Below, piece after piece: positions 18,162 through 27,047 of a stretch of DNA of 64,000 bases. Below the pieces are notes generated by a model that did not search any database, was not told the origin of the DNA, and was given only the letters and a program-made list of their open reading frames with translations. A program made the translations under genes and the position numbers. The DNA lies in assembly GCA_020638065.1 (NCBI GenBank), contig JACKJG010000011.1:1-64000 (forward strand). The letters are read 5' to 3'. Origin of the DNA: Hyphomicrobiaceae bacterium (GTDB lineage: Bacteria > Pseudomonadota > Alphaproteobacteria > Rhizobiales > Devosiaceae). Within the stretch, counting starts at the first letter, position 1, and every line of letters starts with the position of its first letter.

Positions 18162-19426
18162 GCTGGCGTCCCTTCATCTTCATATGCCTGGGCGTTGACC
18201 TGTTGGCCCGCCTTGACGTTTTCTTGGCCGAGGGTAATCACGTCTACGCTGATCGGAAGCCCGGTCACCCAGACCCCGTCGCGCGAGTCCGAAACGATGG
18301 TGATCTTGTAAAACTGAACCACGCCATCTTTCACCGCCCGGATTCCGAGTTCGCCTTCGTCGCCCAGCGTCAAGACCGATTGCGGCACGAGATGTGCGGG
18401 CAGGGTGCCGACCTTCACCTTGGCAGAGGCCGTCAGGCCATCGCGAACGCTGCTACCCGGATTGTCAGCAGTTGCCTCGACCCGGAACGACCGCGTCGCG
18501 TCGTCGGCAACCGGCGAAATGTAGGTCACTTCGCCCGAGAGCGTGTCACCAGCGACTGTTGTGATTTCAACCGGCAGGCCGAGTTTTGCCAGCCCGATGC
18601 GGGCCTCGGGCACACTGCCCACGAACACGATCGGATCAAGCTGCACGATTGTCGCGCAGGGGGCGCCTGGGCTCAGCAACGCACCGACTTCGGTCATGGG
18701 ACCGGTGACGACGCCGTCAAGGCGTGCCCTGACTTCAGTGCGGTTGAATTCAGCCAAAGCATTGTCGAGTCCGGCTTGCGCGGCGGTGACGCCCGCCTTG
18801 GAGGCCTCCAGCGCCACCTCGAACTGCATCGCGGTGTTGGCTGGCGCGACGCCCTTTTCGCGCAGCACCTTGTTGTTGTCGAGGTTGGTCTGGGCCTGCT
18901 GCAGAGCAGCCTGTGCCTGGGCCAGCGCGGCGCGTGCCTGCGCTACGCCGGCTTCGCGTGTGCCGCGATCGATCGTGCACAGAACGTCGCCTTCCTTGAC
19001 GCTATCGCCCTTTTTGACTTCCACAGTGTCGACAATGCCGGAAGTTTCCGGAGTTGCCGTGACGCTGGCCTTTGCTTCGGTCTTTCCGCGCAGATCAACC
19101 TCGATGGGGAAGGGCTGGGCGACGAATGTCTGAACACGCACGCTTCTCAGCGCACCTTCGCCGTTCCCGGCATCTTGTTCGTTGCGTTCGGCAATGGTCA
19201 GCTCGGGATTGACCTCTTCGGCGGATTGTTCCTCATCCGCGCTTTTCAGGCCCGTGGCATCCTTAAAATCGGTCAGCGGGCCACCATTGGGCTCGACCAG
19301 CGAAACGATTGATTCTTCGCCGTTTCCGGGGCCGCGGCCACCCTGCACAAAGGTTCCTGTCGACATCCACAGCGCCACGACCAGAATGATCGCCAGCGCA
19401 ATGCCGTATGACATCAGATTACGCAT
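18158..19426 (-). CDS. RND efflux periplasmic adaptor (membrane fusion protein)
   Basis: A 422-residue adaptor linking the RND pump to an outer-membrane channel. The N-terminal helix (YGIALAIILVVALWMS) anchors it in the inner membrane. Lipoyl-type halves flank an Ala/Gln-rich alpha-hairpin (AQARAALAQAQAALQQAQ, about 170-190), followed by beta-barrel segments such as RLDGVVTGPMTEVGALLSPG. It overlaps the pump gene by 4 nt and starts 16 nt downstream of the PadR gene, which fits one operon with its regulator. Confidence 0.91.
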   Translation of the reverse strand: MRNLMSYGIALAIILVVALWMSTGTFVQGGRGPGNGEESIVSLVEPNGGPLTDFKDATGLKSADEEQSAEEVNPELTIAERNEQDAGNGEGALRSVRVQTFVAQPFPIEVDLRGKTEAKASVTATPETSGIVDTVEVKKGDSVKEGDVLCTIDRGTREAGVAQARAALAQAQAALQQAQTNLDNNKVLREKGVAPANTAMQFEVALEASKAGVTAAQAGLDNALAEFNRTEVRARLDGVVTGPMTEVGALLSPGAPCATIVQLDPIVFVGSVPEARIGLAKLGLPVEITTVAGDTLSGEVTYISPVADDATRSFRVEATADNPGSSVRDGLTASAKVKVGTLPAHLVPQSVLTLGDEGELGIRAVKDGVVQFYKITIVSDSRDGVWVTGLPISVDVITLGQENVKAGQQVNAQAYEDEGTPA

Positions 19427-19442
19427 ATTCTATTCGTCCCGT

Positions 19443-19988
19443 TTATTCTGCCGCGTCGCGCGTTTCGTCTTGCTGAGCGATGCCAACAAGGTCATTCATG
19501 TGGGTGCGCATATATTCATGCGCAACCTTCTGGACACTCAGGCCCAGATCGATGACCCAGCGATCGGCGCGGCAGTCGAATTTCTCGCGAAGCTCTTGCA
19601 GTTCCTTGATCTGATTCTCGAGGCTGGCCATCCGCTCCCGGATCCGCTGTCCAACCAGACTTGCGGGCAGATGCTCGGCAAATCTTGCGAACAACAAAAA
19701 GGGACTACGAAAAACATCGTCGCCCGGATCATCGTGAAGCGATTCCAGAAAGGCCTCGCGGCCCGTTTGTGTGATCGAATAGACCTTCTTGGCGGGACGG
19801 CCTTCCTGCAGTTCCACTGCAGAGGTGACCAGACTGTCTTCCTCGAGCTTGGCCAAAGCCGGATAGATGGAGCCGAAGCTGGCCTCCACAAAATAGGAGA
19901 ACTCGCCTTCGGTCGATTTCTTGCGGATTTCATAGCCGCTTGCATTCCCGTCAAACAGGATCGCAAGACATACGTTTCGGATATTCAT
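19443..19988 (-). CDS. PadR family transcriptional regulator
   Basis: A 181-residue regulator. The start at 19988 (MNIRNVCLAILFDG) is used because the PadR winged helix begins there; the open frame reaches 75 nt further upstream. The wing and recognition region includes SGYEIRKKS, SFGSIYPALAKLEEDSLV and RPAKKVYSITQTG, followed by a longer C-terminal helical dimerisation part. It heads the leftward RND efflux operon, so ligand-relieved repression of the pump is the likely role. A TATATATCG-rich dyad lies 20-50 nt upstream. Confidence 0.88.
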   Translation of the reverse strand: MNIRNVCLAILFDGNASGYEIRKKSTEGEFSYFVEASFGSIYPALAKLEEDSLVTSAVELQEGRPAKKVYSITQTGREAFLESLHDDPGDDVFRSPFLLFARFAEHLPASLVGQRIRERMASLENQIKELQELREKFDCRADRWVIDLGLSVQKVAHEYMRTHMNDLVGIAQQDETRDAAE

Positions 19989-20008
19989 CGTGCTTAGGAC
20001 GCCCCAGC

Positions 20009-20040
20009 ATGTATCGATTCGATATATATCGCGCGTATAT
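20009..20040. promoter_or_regulatory. AT-rich dyads upstream of padR, probable operator
   Basis: The region contains a perfect 12-bp palindrome, CGATATATATCG (20020-20031), overlapped by a further ATCGATTCGAT element and followed by CGCGTATAT. It lies between the PadR start and the neighbouring leftward cysQ gene, the position expected of an autoregulatory site. Confidence 0.58.
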
Positions 20041-20093
20041 AGAGATTTGATGACGTCTGGCAACCCCGCTAAGTCAAAAGTGAGTGCGAAGCC

Positions 20094-20936
20094 TTAACGG
20101 GGTTTGAAGTTTTCGACATACCCTTCGCTGCCGACCAGTTCGCGCATCTTGTCCGCGCAGGATTTGGCCAGATCGGCATCTGCCGCCGCTGAAAAATAGG
20201 AATTGTAGAATTTGCCTTCGGCCTTGCCATAGGTGAGCGGTTTGCCATCGAAGCCGTAAACATATCCTCCGGCCGCCGCCAAAACGGCCTGCCCCGCCGC
20301 CGTGTCCCATTCGCAGGTCGGCGTGAAGCGGGGATAAAGCCGGGCTTCTCCGCGTGCCACAAGGCAGAATTTCAGCGACGAGCCGACCGACACGTTGTCA
20401 TCGACCCCGAAGGCCTCGCAAAGTGGCCCGAGCGCCGCGTGACCATGCGAACGCGAGGCAACGATATGCAGCGGGCCATCGCGCATCACCTCGATCTGCC
20501 GTTTGGCCCCGAGCGTGAAATCATCATTCGTCTGGTATTCGAAAGCGCCGTCCGCGCCGCCGACAAACAGCTGGTTGAGGGCAGGGGCAAACACGACACC
20601 GGCGACCGGCATGCCGTTTTCCACCAGCGCAATGTTGACCGTGAACTGGCCGTTGCGCTTGATGAATTCCTTGGTGCCATCCAGCGGATCGACCACGAAA
20701 AAGCGGTCCCCAAGTTCGGGAATGTTGCCCGCCGCCGCACTTTCCTCGGCCAGAACCGGAATATCGGTCGTGCTGAGCATGTCGAGGATGATCGCTTCGC
20801 CGCGCTCGTCAGCCATTGTGACCGGTGACCCGTCGGCCTTGGCCTCCGCCTCGATCGGATTGGCATAAACCTCCATGATCGCGCGGCCCGCCTGCAAAGC
20901 GGCATCGATCATCAGGTCGATGAATTGGTTGCTCAT
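20094..20936 (-). CDS. cysQ: 3'(2'),5'-bisphosphate nucleotidase, CysQ type
   Basis: Hydrolyses 3'-phosphoadenosine 5'-phosphate (and PAPS) made in sulfate assimilation, a member of the lithium-sensitive inositol monophosphatase superfamily. The 280-residue product shows DPLDGTKEFI (metal site), an acidic EES motif upstream (LAEESAAAG) and WDTAAGQAVLAAAGG. The start at 20936 (MSNQFIDLM) is chosen as the natural family N-terminus; the longer frame runs into nadC. It lies 19 nt downstream of nadC on the same strand, probably co-transcribed. Confidence 0.93.
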   Translation of the reverse strand: MSNQFIDLMIDAALQAGRAIMEVYANPIEAEAKADGSPVTMADERGEAIILDMLSTTDIPVLAEESAAAGNIPELGDRFFVVDPLDGTKEFIKRNGQFTVNIALVENGMPVAGVVFAPALNQLFVGGADGAFEYQTNDDFTLGAKRQIEVMRDGPLHIVASRSHGHAALGPLCEAFGVDDNVSVGSSLKFCLVARGEARLYPRFTPTCEWDTAAGQAVLAAAGGYVYGFDGKPLTYGKAEGKFYNSYFSAAADADLAKSCADKMRELVGSEGYVENFKPR

Positions 20937-20955
20937 GTCTGTCTCCGGAACTGGT

Positions 20956-21828
20956 TCAGGCGCGAATGTCGATATCAAGCCCGATATCGAGCGGAGGCGC
21001 GGCCATTGTGATCTTGCTGGTGGAAATGTAGTCGACGCCGGTTTTCGCGATGGCACCGATCGTGTCGAGATCGACACCGCCCGAGGCCTCGAGCTTGGCG
21101 CGGCCCTTGTTGATGGCGACGGCCTTCTTGAGCGTTGCTGCATCCATGTTGTCGAGCAGCACCGCATCAGCGTCCGCGTCCAGGGCTTCCTCGAGCTGGT
21201 CGAGATTGTCCACCTCGATTTCGACCGACACCAGATGTCCGGCGAAAGCGCGGGTTGCTTCGATGACCTGACGGACACCGCCAGCCACGGCAATATGATT
21301 GTCCTTGATCAGGATCGCGTCATCCAGCCCGTAGCGGTGATTGTGTCCGCCGCCGCAGCGCACCGCATACTTTTCGAACGCTCTCAGCCCCGGCGTTGTC
21401 TTGCGCGTGTCGCAGACATGCGCGTGACTGTCGCCGATCGCCTCGACAAAGCGGCCCGTATGCGTCGCAATCCCGCAAAGGCGCATCAGGAAATTCAGCG
21501 CCACGCGCTCCGCAGACAGAATGAGCCGCGCATTGCCCGAAATCTCGGCGATCTTGGCACCTGCTTTGACGTGCGCGCCATCGGTCACAAAGGGTTCGAA
21601 GACAAGCCCCGGCCCGATTTCCGCGAAAGCAGCACGCGCCAGATCCATGCCCGCTATGATGCCATCTTCGCGGGCATTCATCACGGCGACGGCTGTTGCG
21701 TCAGGCGCAATCGTTGCCTGCGTCGTCAGGTCCCCCGCCAGCCCTAGATCTTCAGCCAGCGCCACACGCACGGCGTCACTGACCATCATGGGTGGCAACA
21801 GCGCGGGATAAGCCTTTTTGCGGGACAT
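20956..21828 (-). CDS. nadC: Nicotinate-nucleotide pyrophosphorylase (quinolinate PRTase)
   Basis: Converts quinolinate and PRPP to nicotinate mononucleotide in de novo NAD synthesis. At 290 residues it is of normal length. Diagnostic segments include NFLMRLCGIATHT, CDTRKTTPGLR, GGGHNHRYGL and ILIKDNH, which build the quinolinate and PRPP sites. No nadA or nadB is next to it; cysQ follows on the same strand. NadE, the last enzyme of the pathway, is at the left edge of the window. Confidence 0.95.
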   Translation of the reverse strand: MSRKKAYPALLPPMMVSDAVRVALAEDLGLAGDLTTQATIAPDATAVAVMNAREDGIIAGMDLARAAFAEIGPGLVFEPFVTDGAHVKAGAKIAEISGNARLILSAERVALNFLMRLCGIATHTGRFVEAIGDSHAHVCDTRKTTPGLRAFEKYAVRCGGGHNHRYGLDDAILIKDNHIAVAGGVRQVIEATRAFAGHLVSVEIEVDNLDQLEEALDADADAVLLDNMDAATLKKAVAINKGRAKLEASGGVDLDTIGAIAKTGVDYISTSKITMAAPPLDIGLDIDIRA

Positions 21829-21997
21829 GAACGGCTCCGGTTTTTCCGGCGCCCGTTTACGCCCCGCATGGTTTCAATGCAACCGGCCACATCGCTAGGA
21901 GGCTGTCCATGAAAAGCGCAAAGCGGTATTCCGGTTCAGACAGTCGACGAACAAGAATGCAGACCGTCTGCCCCGGTTACCGCACAACATGACGGAC

Positions 21998-23029
21998 CTA
22001 TCTGCCGCCCTCGATCTTGCGGTGGCGCTGGGCGATACCCTGTTCGCCATAGGGGTATTCGCTCATATGCGGCTTTGAGATCGTATTGAGCGTGTCCATT
22101 TCCGCATCGGACAAATGAACGCCGGCGGCACCCAGATTGTCCTTGAGCTGTTCGCGGGTCCGCGCACCGAGAATGACCGAGGTCACCGCCGGGCGCTGCG
22201 CCAGCCATGCCAGCGACACCTGCGCCGGCGATGCGTTGTGCGTCGCGGCAATCTGGCGGACGGCATCGATCACCGCCCAGGTCCGTTCTTCCGCGTTGCG
22301 CGGACCATAGGCCTCCATGCCGCGTTCCGGGTTTTCGCCCAGCCGGGTTGCACCTGTCGGCATCGTGTCGCGCTGATATTTCCCGGCCAGCCAGCCACCT
22401 GCCAGAGGCGACCACGGCATCAGTCCCATCCCGGCATCCTGGCAGGCGGGAATGACCTCGTGTTCAATGTCACGCACAAGCAGGTTGTATTGCGGCTGCA
22501 AGGTCACCGGAGCTGTAAACCCAAGCGCCTTGGCCCGATGCACGGCCTTTGTGATGTGCCAGCCCAGATAGTTCGAAAACCCGTAATAGGCGATCTTACC
22601 GGCGCGGACAGCGTCGTCCAGAAAGCGCAGCGTTTCGTCGATCGGCGTCAGCGCATCCCAGGCGTGCATTTGGTAAAGATCGATCCGCTCGATCCCCAGC
22701 CGCTTCAGCGATGCGTTGAGCGCATCGTCCAGATGCCGCCGCGACAGACCGATATCGTTCGGCCCGTCACCCATGGGAAAACGCCCCTTGGTGGCGATGA
22801 CCAGCTTTTGCGCCTTTTCCGGATTGGCCGTCAGCCAGCGACCGATAATGCTTTCCGAGGTGCCTTGCGAATAAACGTCGGCCGTGTCGACGAAATTGCC
22901 GCCCGCCTCGATATAATCCTCGAGCAGCCTGTGCGATGTGGACTCGTCGGCTTCCCAGCCGAACGTCATTGTTCCGAGGCAATAATTTGTGACGATCGCC
23001 CCGGACGGGCCGAGCTTTCTATATTCCAT
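21998..23029 (-). CDS. Aldo/keto reductase
   Basis: A 343-residue NADPH-dependent oxidoreductase of the AKR (beta/alpha)8 fold, close to the YajO/voltage-gated-channel beta-subunit-like group. The catalytic tetrad is visible: Asp and Tyr in DTADVYSQGTSES, Lys in IATKGRF, His in YQMHAWD. The C-terminal ILGARTREQLKDNL binds the cofactor phosphate. The start at 23029 follows an AAGGAT ribosome site; the frame is open 48 nt further. Monocistronic. The physiological substrate is unknown. Confidence 0.92.
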   Translation of the reverse strand: MEYRKLGPSGAIVTNYCLGTMTFGWEADESTSHRLLEDYIEAGGNFVDTADVYSQGTSESIIGRWLTANPEKAQKLVIATKGRFPMGDGPNDIGLSRRHLDDALNASLKRLGIERIDLYQMHAWDALTPIDETLRFLDDAVRAGKIAYYGFSNYLGWHITKAVHRAKALGFTAPVTLQPQYNLLVRDIEHEVIPACQDAGMGLMPWSPLAGGWLAGKYQRDTMPTGATRLGENPERGMEAYGPRNAEERTWAVIDAVRQIAATHNASPAQVSLAWLAQRPAVTSVILGARTREQLKDNLGAAGVHLSDAEMDTLNTISKPHMSEYPYGEQGIAQRHRKIEGGR

Positions 23030-23295
23030 GACAATATCCTTGACGTTGCGGACCGCGCCTTGTGCGCCGCCCTTCAAAGAGGCAGGGTTGGATGAGAACT
23101 GTTGTCAGTTTAGGCCGCGAGAGTCGCCGGCGCAAATGCAAATCCATACTTCGCTCGGATTTGACGCTCGCGCCGGTTGCCGGGCCTCTCCAGATGGCAT
23201 AAAGCGACTGGGATTCGTCATAAGGGTGTCATTTGATTGGCGAAAACCCTTGGCCTCCAAAAGACCTCACTCCCTGACCTGCAAAAGGTGACAGC

Positions 23296-25980
23296 ATGGA
23301 CCGTTCCCCATTGGCGCCGATGTTCAATCCCAAATCCGTCGCGATTCTGGGGGCGTCGGAGAAGGAAGGCGCCGTCGGCTCGCTCGTGTTTCGCAACATG
23401 CGCGAGGCCGGCTTCAAGGGCGAGGTCTTTCCGATCAATCCCAAATACGAAACCGTTGGCGGCTTGAAATGCTACCCGGACATCGCCGCGATCGGCAAAC
23501 CTGTTGATCTCGCCGTTATCGCGACACCCGCGGCAACAGTGCCGGGTATCATTCAGCAGTGCGGCGAGGCCGGTACGTCGCACGCCATCATTCTCTCCGC
23601 GGGTTTCGGGGAGGGCGGCAGCCCCGGCAGCAATCTTGCTGGCAAACTGACAGCCGCTGCCCGCAAGGCCGGCGTGCGCTTCATGGGACCCAATTGTGTG
23701 GGTCTGGTGCGCCCTTGGCTCGGCATGGATGCAACCTTCCTGCGCTCGACCACGCCCAAGGGCAAATTGGCTTTGATCTCGCAGTCTGGTGCCCTTTGCT
23801 CGGCCATTTCCGATTGGGCGGCCCCGCATCATCTCGGCTTTTCGGCGCTGGTGTCACTGGGCAATTCGCTCGACATCGATTTCGGCGACGTCCTGCAGTT
23901 CCTGACCAACGATCCGGACACCAAGGCCATCCTTCTTTATGTCGAAGGCGTGCACGACGCGCAGTCTTTCATCTCCTCCCTGCGTTACGCGGCGCGCACC
24001 AAGCCCGTCATCGTGCTCAAGGCCGGGCACCATGCACAAAGCTCGAATGCCGCGCATACCCATACCGGCGCGCTGATTGGCAATGACGCCGTCTTCGATG
24101 CGGCACTGGCCCGTGCCGGTGTCGTCCGAGCCCAGACCTTCGGACAATTGTTCGCCGCGGCGGAAATCCTTTCGCCCGGCAAGCGCGCCAACGGCAATCG
24201 CCTCGGCATTATCACCAATGGCGGTGGCGCCGGGGTTCTCGCCGCCGACCGCGCCGGCGACAAGGATATCGATCTGGCTCAGCCGAGCGATGACACCATT
24301 TCGGCGCTCGACAAGGTCCTTCCGGAGTTCTGGTCGCGCGCCAATCCGATCGACATTCTCGGCGACGCCCCGCCCGAACACTATGCTGCGGCACTCAAGA
24401 CCGGATTGGAAGACCCCAATTTCGACGGGCTTCTGGTCATGCTGACCCCGCAGGCCATGACCGATGCGACGGCGGTCGCCCAGGCGGTGGTCGACGCCAT
24501 GCCGGAACGCGGCGGCAAGCCGGTTCTGGCGTGCTGGATGGGCGAAACCTCGGTGGTCGAAGGGCGCAAACTCATGTCGTCCAACGGAATTCCCGATTTC
24601 GCGACGCCTGAAGCCGCAGTCGAGGCCTTCTCTTATCTGGCGCAGCACCATCGCAACCGCACACTCGCGCTTGAAGTGCCAGATCCGCTTCACGACGCGC
24701 ATCCGCCCGACATCGAGGGTGCGCGCATGATCATTGCTGCCGCGCTCGCCGAGGGCCGCTCGATGCTCAACGACATCGAATCCAAGGCGGTTCTGCGCGC
24801 CTTCCACATCCCGATCAATGTCACCATCGAGGCCAGAACGACCTCCGAGGCGCTCATAGCCGCTGAGACGGTCGGTTATCCGGTCGCGATCAAGATCAAC
24901 TCGCCGCAAATTCCGCACAAATCCGATGTGGGTGGCGTGCGTCTCAACGTGCCGACTGCCGCCGACGTGGCCCAGGCGTTCCACGACATCACCCGACGCG
25001 CTGCCGAAGCCCGTCCAGACGCCGAAATCAAGGGCGTTGCCATCGAGACCATGGCCAAGGTCGAAGATGCACGCGAACTGGTGATCGGCGTGACGCGCGA
25101 CCCCATCTTCGGGCCTGCGATCATGTTCGGTGCCGGCGGCACCATGGTCGAAATCCTGCGCGACAGCGCCGTGTCTCTGCCGCCCCTCAACGAAGTGCTC
25201 GCCAATCGTCTGATCAACCGCACCCGGGTGGCCCGGCTGCTTGAAGCCTTCCGCGACCGTCCGGCGGTCAACCGCGAGGCCGTCATCGACGTGCTGCTGC
25301 GCGTGTCGGATATGGTGTGCGAATTGCCGCAGATCACCGAAATGGACATCAATCCGCTTTTTGCCGGACCCGACGGCGTGCTCGCGGTCGATGCGCGTAT
25401 CGGAATTGCACGTCCGCCTGCCAAGGATGGTCCCTACGACCACGTCGCCATTCATCCCTATCCGCGCCATCTCGTGCGCCGTGAACACTTGTCGGACGGA
25501 ACGCCGCTGACTATCCGACCGATCCGGCCGGAAGACGCGCAATCCGAGATTGAGTTTGTCCGCCGCCTGTCGCCGACCGCCAAACGCCTGCGGTTCATGG
25601 GGGCAATCGATGAATTGTCGCCGGAAATGCTCGCCCGTTTCACCCAGATCGACTATCGCCGCGAAACGGCCCTGGTCGCCATGGTCGAAAAAAGTGACAG
25701 CGACGAAGAACAACACGGCGTTGCCCGCTATTCGATCAATCCTGACGACAAGAGTTGCGAGTTCGCCATCGTCGTGTCCGACCAATATCAGGGGCAGGGC
25801 ATCGGCACCCGGCTGATGAAAGCCCTGATGGAGGCCGCCCGTGATCATGGGCTCACCCGGATCGAGGGCACGGTATTGCGCGAAAACGTCAACATGCTTC
25901 GGCTCATGACCGATCTTGGTTTCACCCAGACCCGTGACCCCGAGGACCCCGACGTGGTCTTTGTCGAGCATTGGCTCTAA
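23296..25980 (+). CDS. ADP-forming acyl-CoA synthetase fused to GNAT acetyltransferase (Pat/YfiQ-like)
   Basis: An 894-residue multidomain protein. It has a CoA-binding domain (FNPKSVAILGASEKEGAVG), a succinyl-CoA-synthetase-like region, an ATP-grasp region (KINSPQIPHKSDVGGVRL, about 535-550) and a C-terminal GNAT domain (about 735-894) with QYQGQGIGTRLM. This is the architecture of protein lysine acetyltransferase Pat/YfiQ. His256 in HTHTGAL, at the phosphohistidine position of active NDP-forming synthetases, is retained, whereas enterobacterial Pat proteins are described as lacking it. The protein may therefore have kept synthetase chemistry. AAAAGGTGA precedes the ATG. An HDAC-type deacetylase follows 12 nt downstream. 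Confidence 0.9.
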   Translation: MDRSPLAPMFNPKSVAILGASEKEGAVGSLVFRNMREAGFKGEVFPINPKYETVGGLKCYPDIAAIGKPVDLAVIATPAATVPGIIQQCGEAGTSHAIILSAGFGEGGSPGSNLAGKLTAAARKAGVRFMGPNCVGLVRPWLGMDATFLRSTTPKGKLALISQSGALCSAISDWAAPHHLGFSALVSLGNSLDIDFGDVLQFLTNDPDTKAILLYVEGVHDAQSFISSLRYAARTKPVIVLKAGHHAQSSNAAHTHTGALIGNDAVFDAALARAGVVRAQTFGQLFAAAEILSPGKRANGNRLGIITNGGGAGVLAADRAGDKDIDLAQPSDDTISALDKVLPEFWSRANPIDILGDAPPEHYAAALKTGLEDPNFDGLLVMLTPQAMTDATAVAQAVVDAMPERGGKPVLACWMGETSVVEGRKLMSSNGIPDFATPEAAVEAFSYLAQHHRNRTLALEVPDPLHDAHPPDIEGARMIIAAALAEGRSMLNDIESKAVLRAFHIPINVTIEARTTSEALIAAETVGYPVAIKINSPQIPHKSDVGGVRLNVPTAADVAQAFHDITRRAAEARPDAEIKGVAIETMAKVEDARELVIGVTRDPIFGPAIMFGAGGTMVEILRDSAVSLPPLNEVLANRLINRTRVARLLEAFRDRPAVNREAVIDVLLRVSDMVCELPQITEMDINPLFAGPDGVLAVDARIGIARPPAKDGPYDHVAIHPYPRHLVRREHLSDGTPLTIRPIRPEDAQSEIEFVRRLSPTAKRLRFMGAIDELSPEMLARFTQIDYRRETALVAMVEKSDSDEEQHGVARYSINPDDKSCEFAIVVSDQYQGQGIGTRLMKALMEAARDHGLTRIEGTVLRENVNMLRLMTDLGFTQTRDPEDPDVVFVEHWL

Positions 25981-25992
25981 CGGAAACCCTCC

Positions 25993-26910
25993 ATGCTCGC
26001 CTACATTTCGCACCCGTCCTGCCACGATCACGATCCCGGACCGCTGCATCCCGACACGCCCGAGCGCCTCGACGCGATTTCGAACCAGCTCATCATGTCG
26101 GGTCTCGATTTCGTGCTGCAGCGCTACGACGCGCCGGCGGCAACCATCGAACAGCTCGCGGCGGCGCACGATCCTGAATATGTGGCGCGCATATTCAGGG
26201 AAGCGCCCGAAAACGGATCGGTGGAGATCGACGGCGATACCGTGATGTCTCCGGGCACGCTCAAGGCGGCCCTGCATGCCGCAGGAGCCGGAATTCTGGG
26301 CGTTGACCTGATCATGAAAGGCAAAGCCAACCCGATCTTTTGCGCCGTCCGCCCGCCCGGCCACCACGCGACACGCAACACGGCGATGGGTTTTTGCCTG
26401 TTCAATAATGTCGGCGTCGCGGCCGCCCACGCGCTGGGCACTTACAACCTCAAACGCATCGCCATTGTCGATTTCGACGTCCACCACGGAAACGGCACGG
26501 AAGACATCTTCCACAACGATGAGCGGGTGCTGTTCTGCTCTTCGTTCCAGCATCCCTTCTATCCCTTCACCGGCCACGAAAGCGACGCGATCAACCTCGT
26601 CGATGTTCCCCTCAAGGCCGGCACCGACAGCGTCGCCTTCCGCGAGGCGATCACCGAACACTGGTTTCCCGCCCTCGACCGCTTCAAACCCGAATTCATT
26701 TTCATTTCAGCGGGATTCGACGCGCACGTGCTCGACGACATGTCCGACATCGAACTGGTCGACAACGACTACAAGTGGATCACCGAAGAGCTGATGAAGA
26801 TCGCCCACATACACGCCAAGGGCCGGGTTCTTTCAATGCTCGAGGGCGGCTATGTGCCCGACGTACTGGCCCGCAGCGCGGTGGCGCATATCAAGGCGCT
26901 GATGGACTGA
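25993..26910 (+). CDS. Histone-deacetylase family protein (AcuC/acetoin-utilisation-like)
   Basis: A 305-residue zinc-dependent deacetylase of the arginase/deacetylase fold. The catalytic His pair is in RPPGHHATRN, zinc ligands are in IVDFDVHHGNGTEDIF and ISAGFDAH, and the terminal glycine loop is MLEGGYVPDVLA. Bacterial members act on acetylated protein lysines or on acetylpolyamines. It lies 12 nt after the acyl-CoA synthetase/GNAT fusion gene, so the two are almost certainly co-transcribed and could reverse each other's modification. Confidence 0.92.
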   Translation: MLAYISHPSCHDHDPGPLHPDTPERLDAISNQLIMSGLDFVLQRYDAPAATIEQLAAAHDPEYVARIFREAPENGSVEIDGDTVMSPGTLKAALHAAGAGILGVDLIMKGKANPIFCAVRPPGHHATRNTAMGFCLFNNVGVAAAHALGTYNLKRIAIVDFDVHHGNGTEDIFHNDERVLFCSSFQHPFYPFTGHESDAINLVDVPLKAGTDSVAFREAITEHWFPALDRFKPEFIFISAGFDAHVLDDMSDIELVDNDYKWITEELMKIAHIHAKGRVLSMLEGGYVPDVLARSAVAHIKALMD

Positions 26911-27047
26911 AACGCCCGCTTCTTTCGGCGTTCGCCGGTAGGGAAACGGACGAGCGGTGGGGCCTTTGCTTGCTCGAGGACCCCGCCTGATTGCCCTTGA
27001 GCCCCAGAGGCGGAATCGCGCCTGGTCCACAGACTTTGATAAGGGAG

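Noticed and set aside
23854..26661. 935-codon open frame on the minus strand
   Set aside because: It is the antisense shadow of the acyl-CoA synthetase/GNAT and deacetylase genes. Its translation is rich in His, Asp, Val and Arg without domain patterns, whereas the plus-strand proteins have clear motifs.
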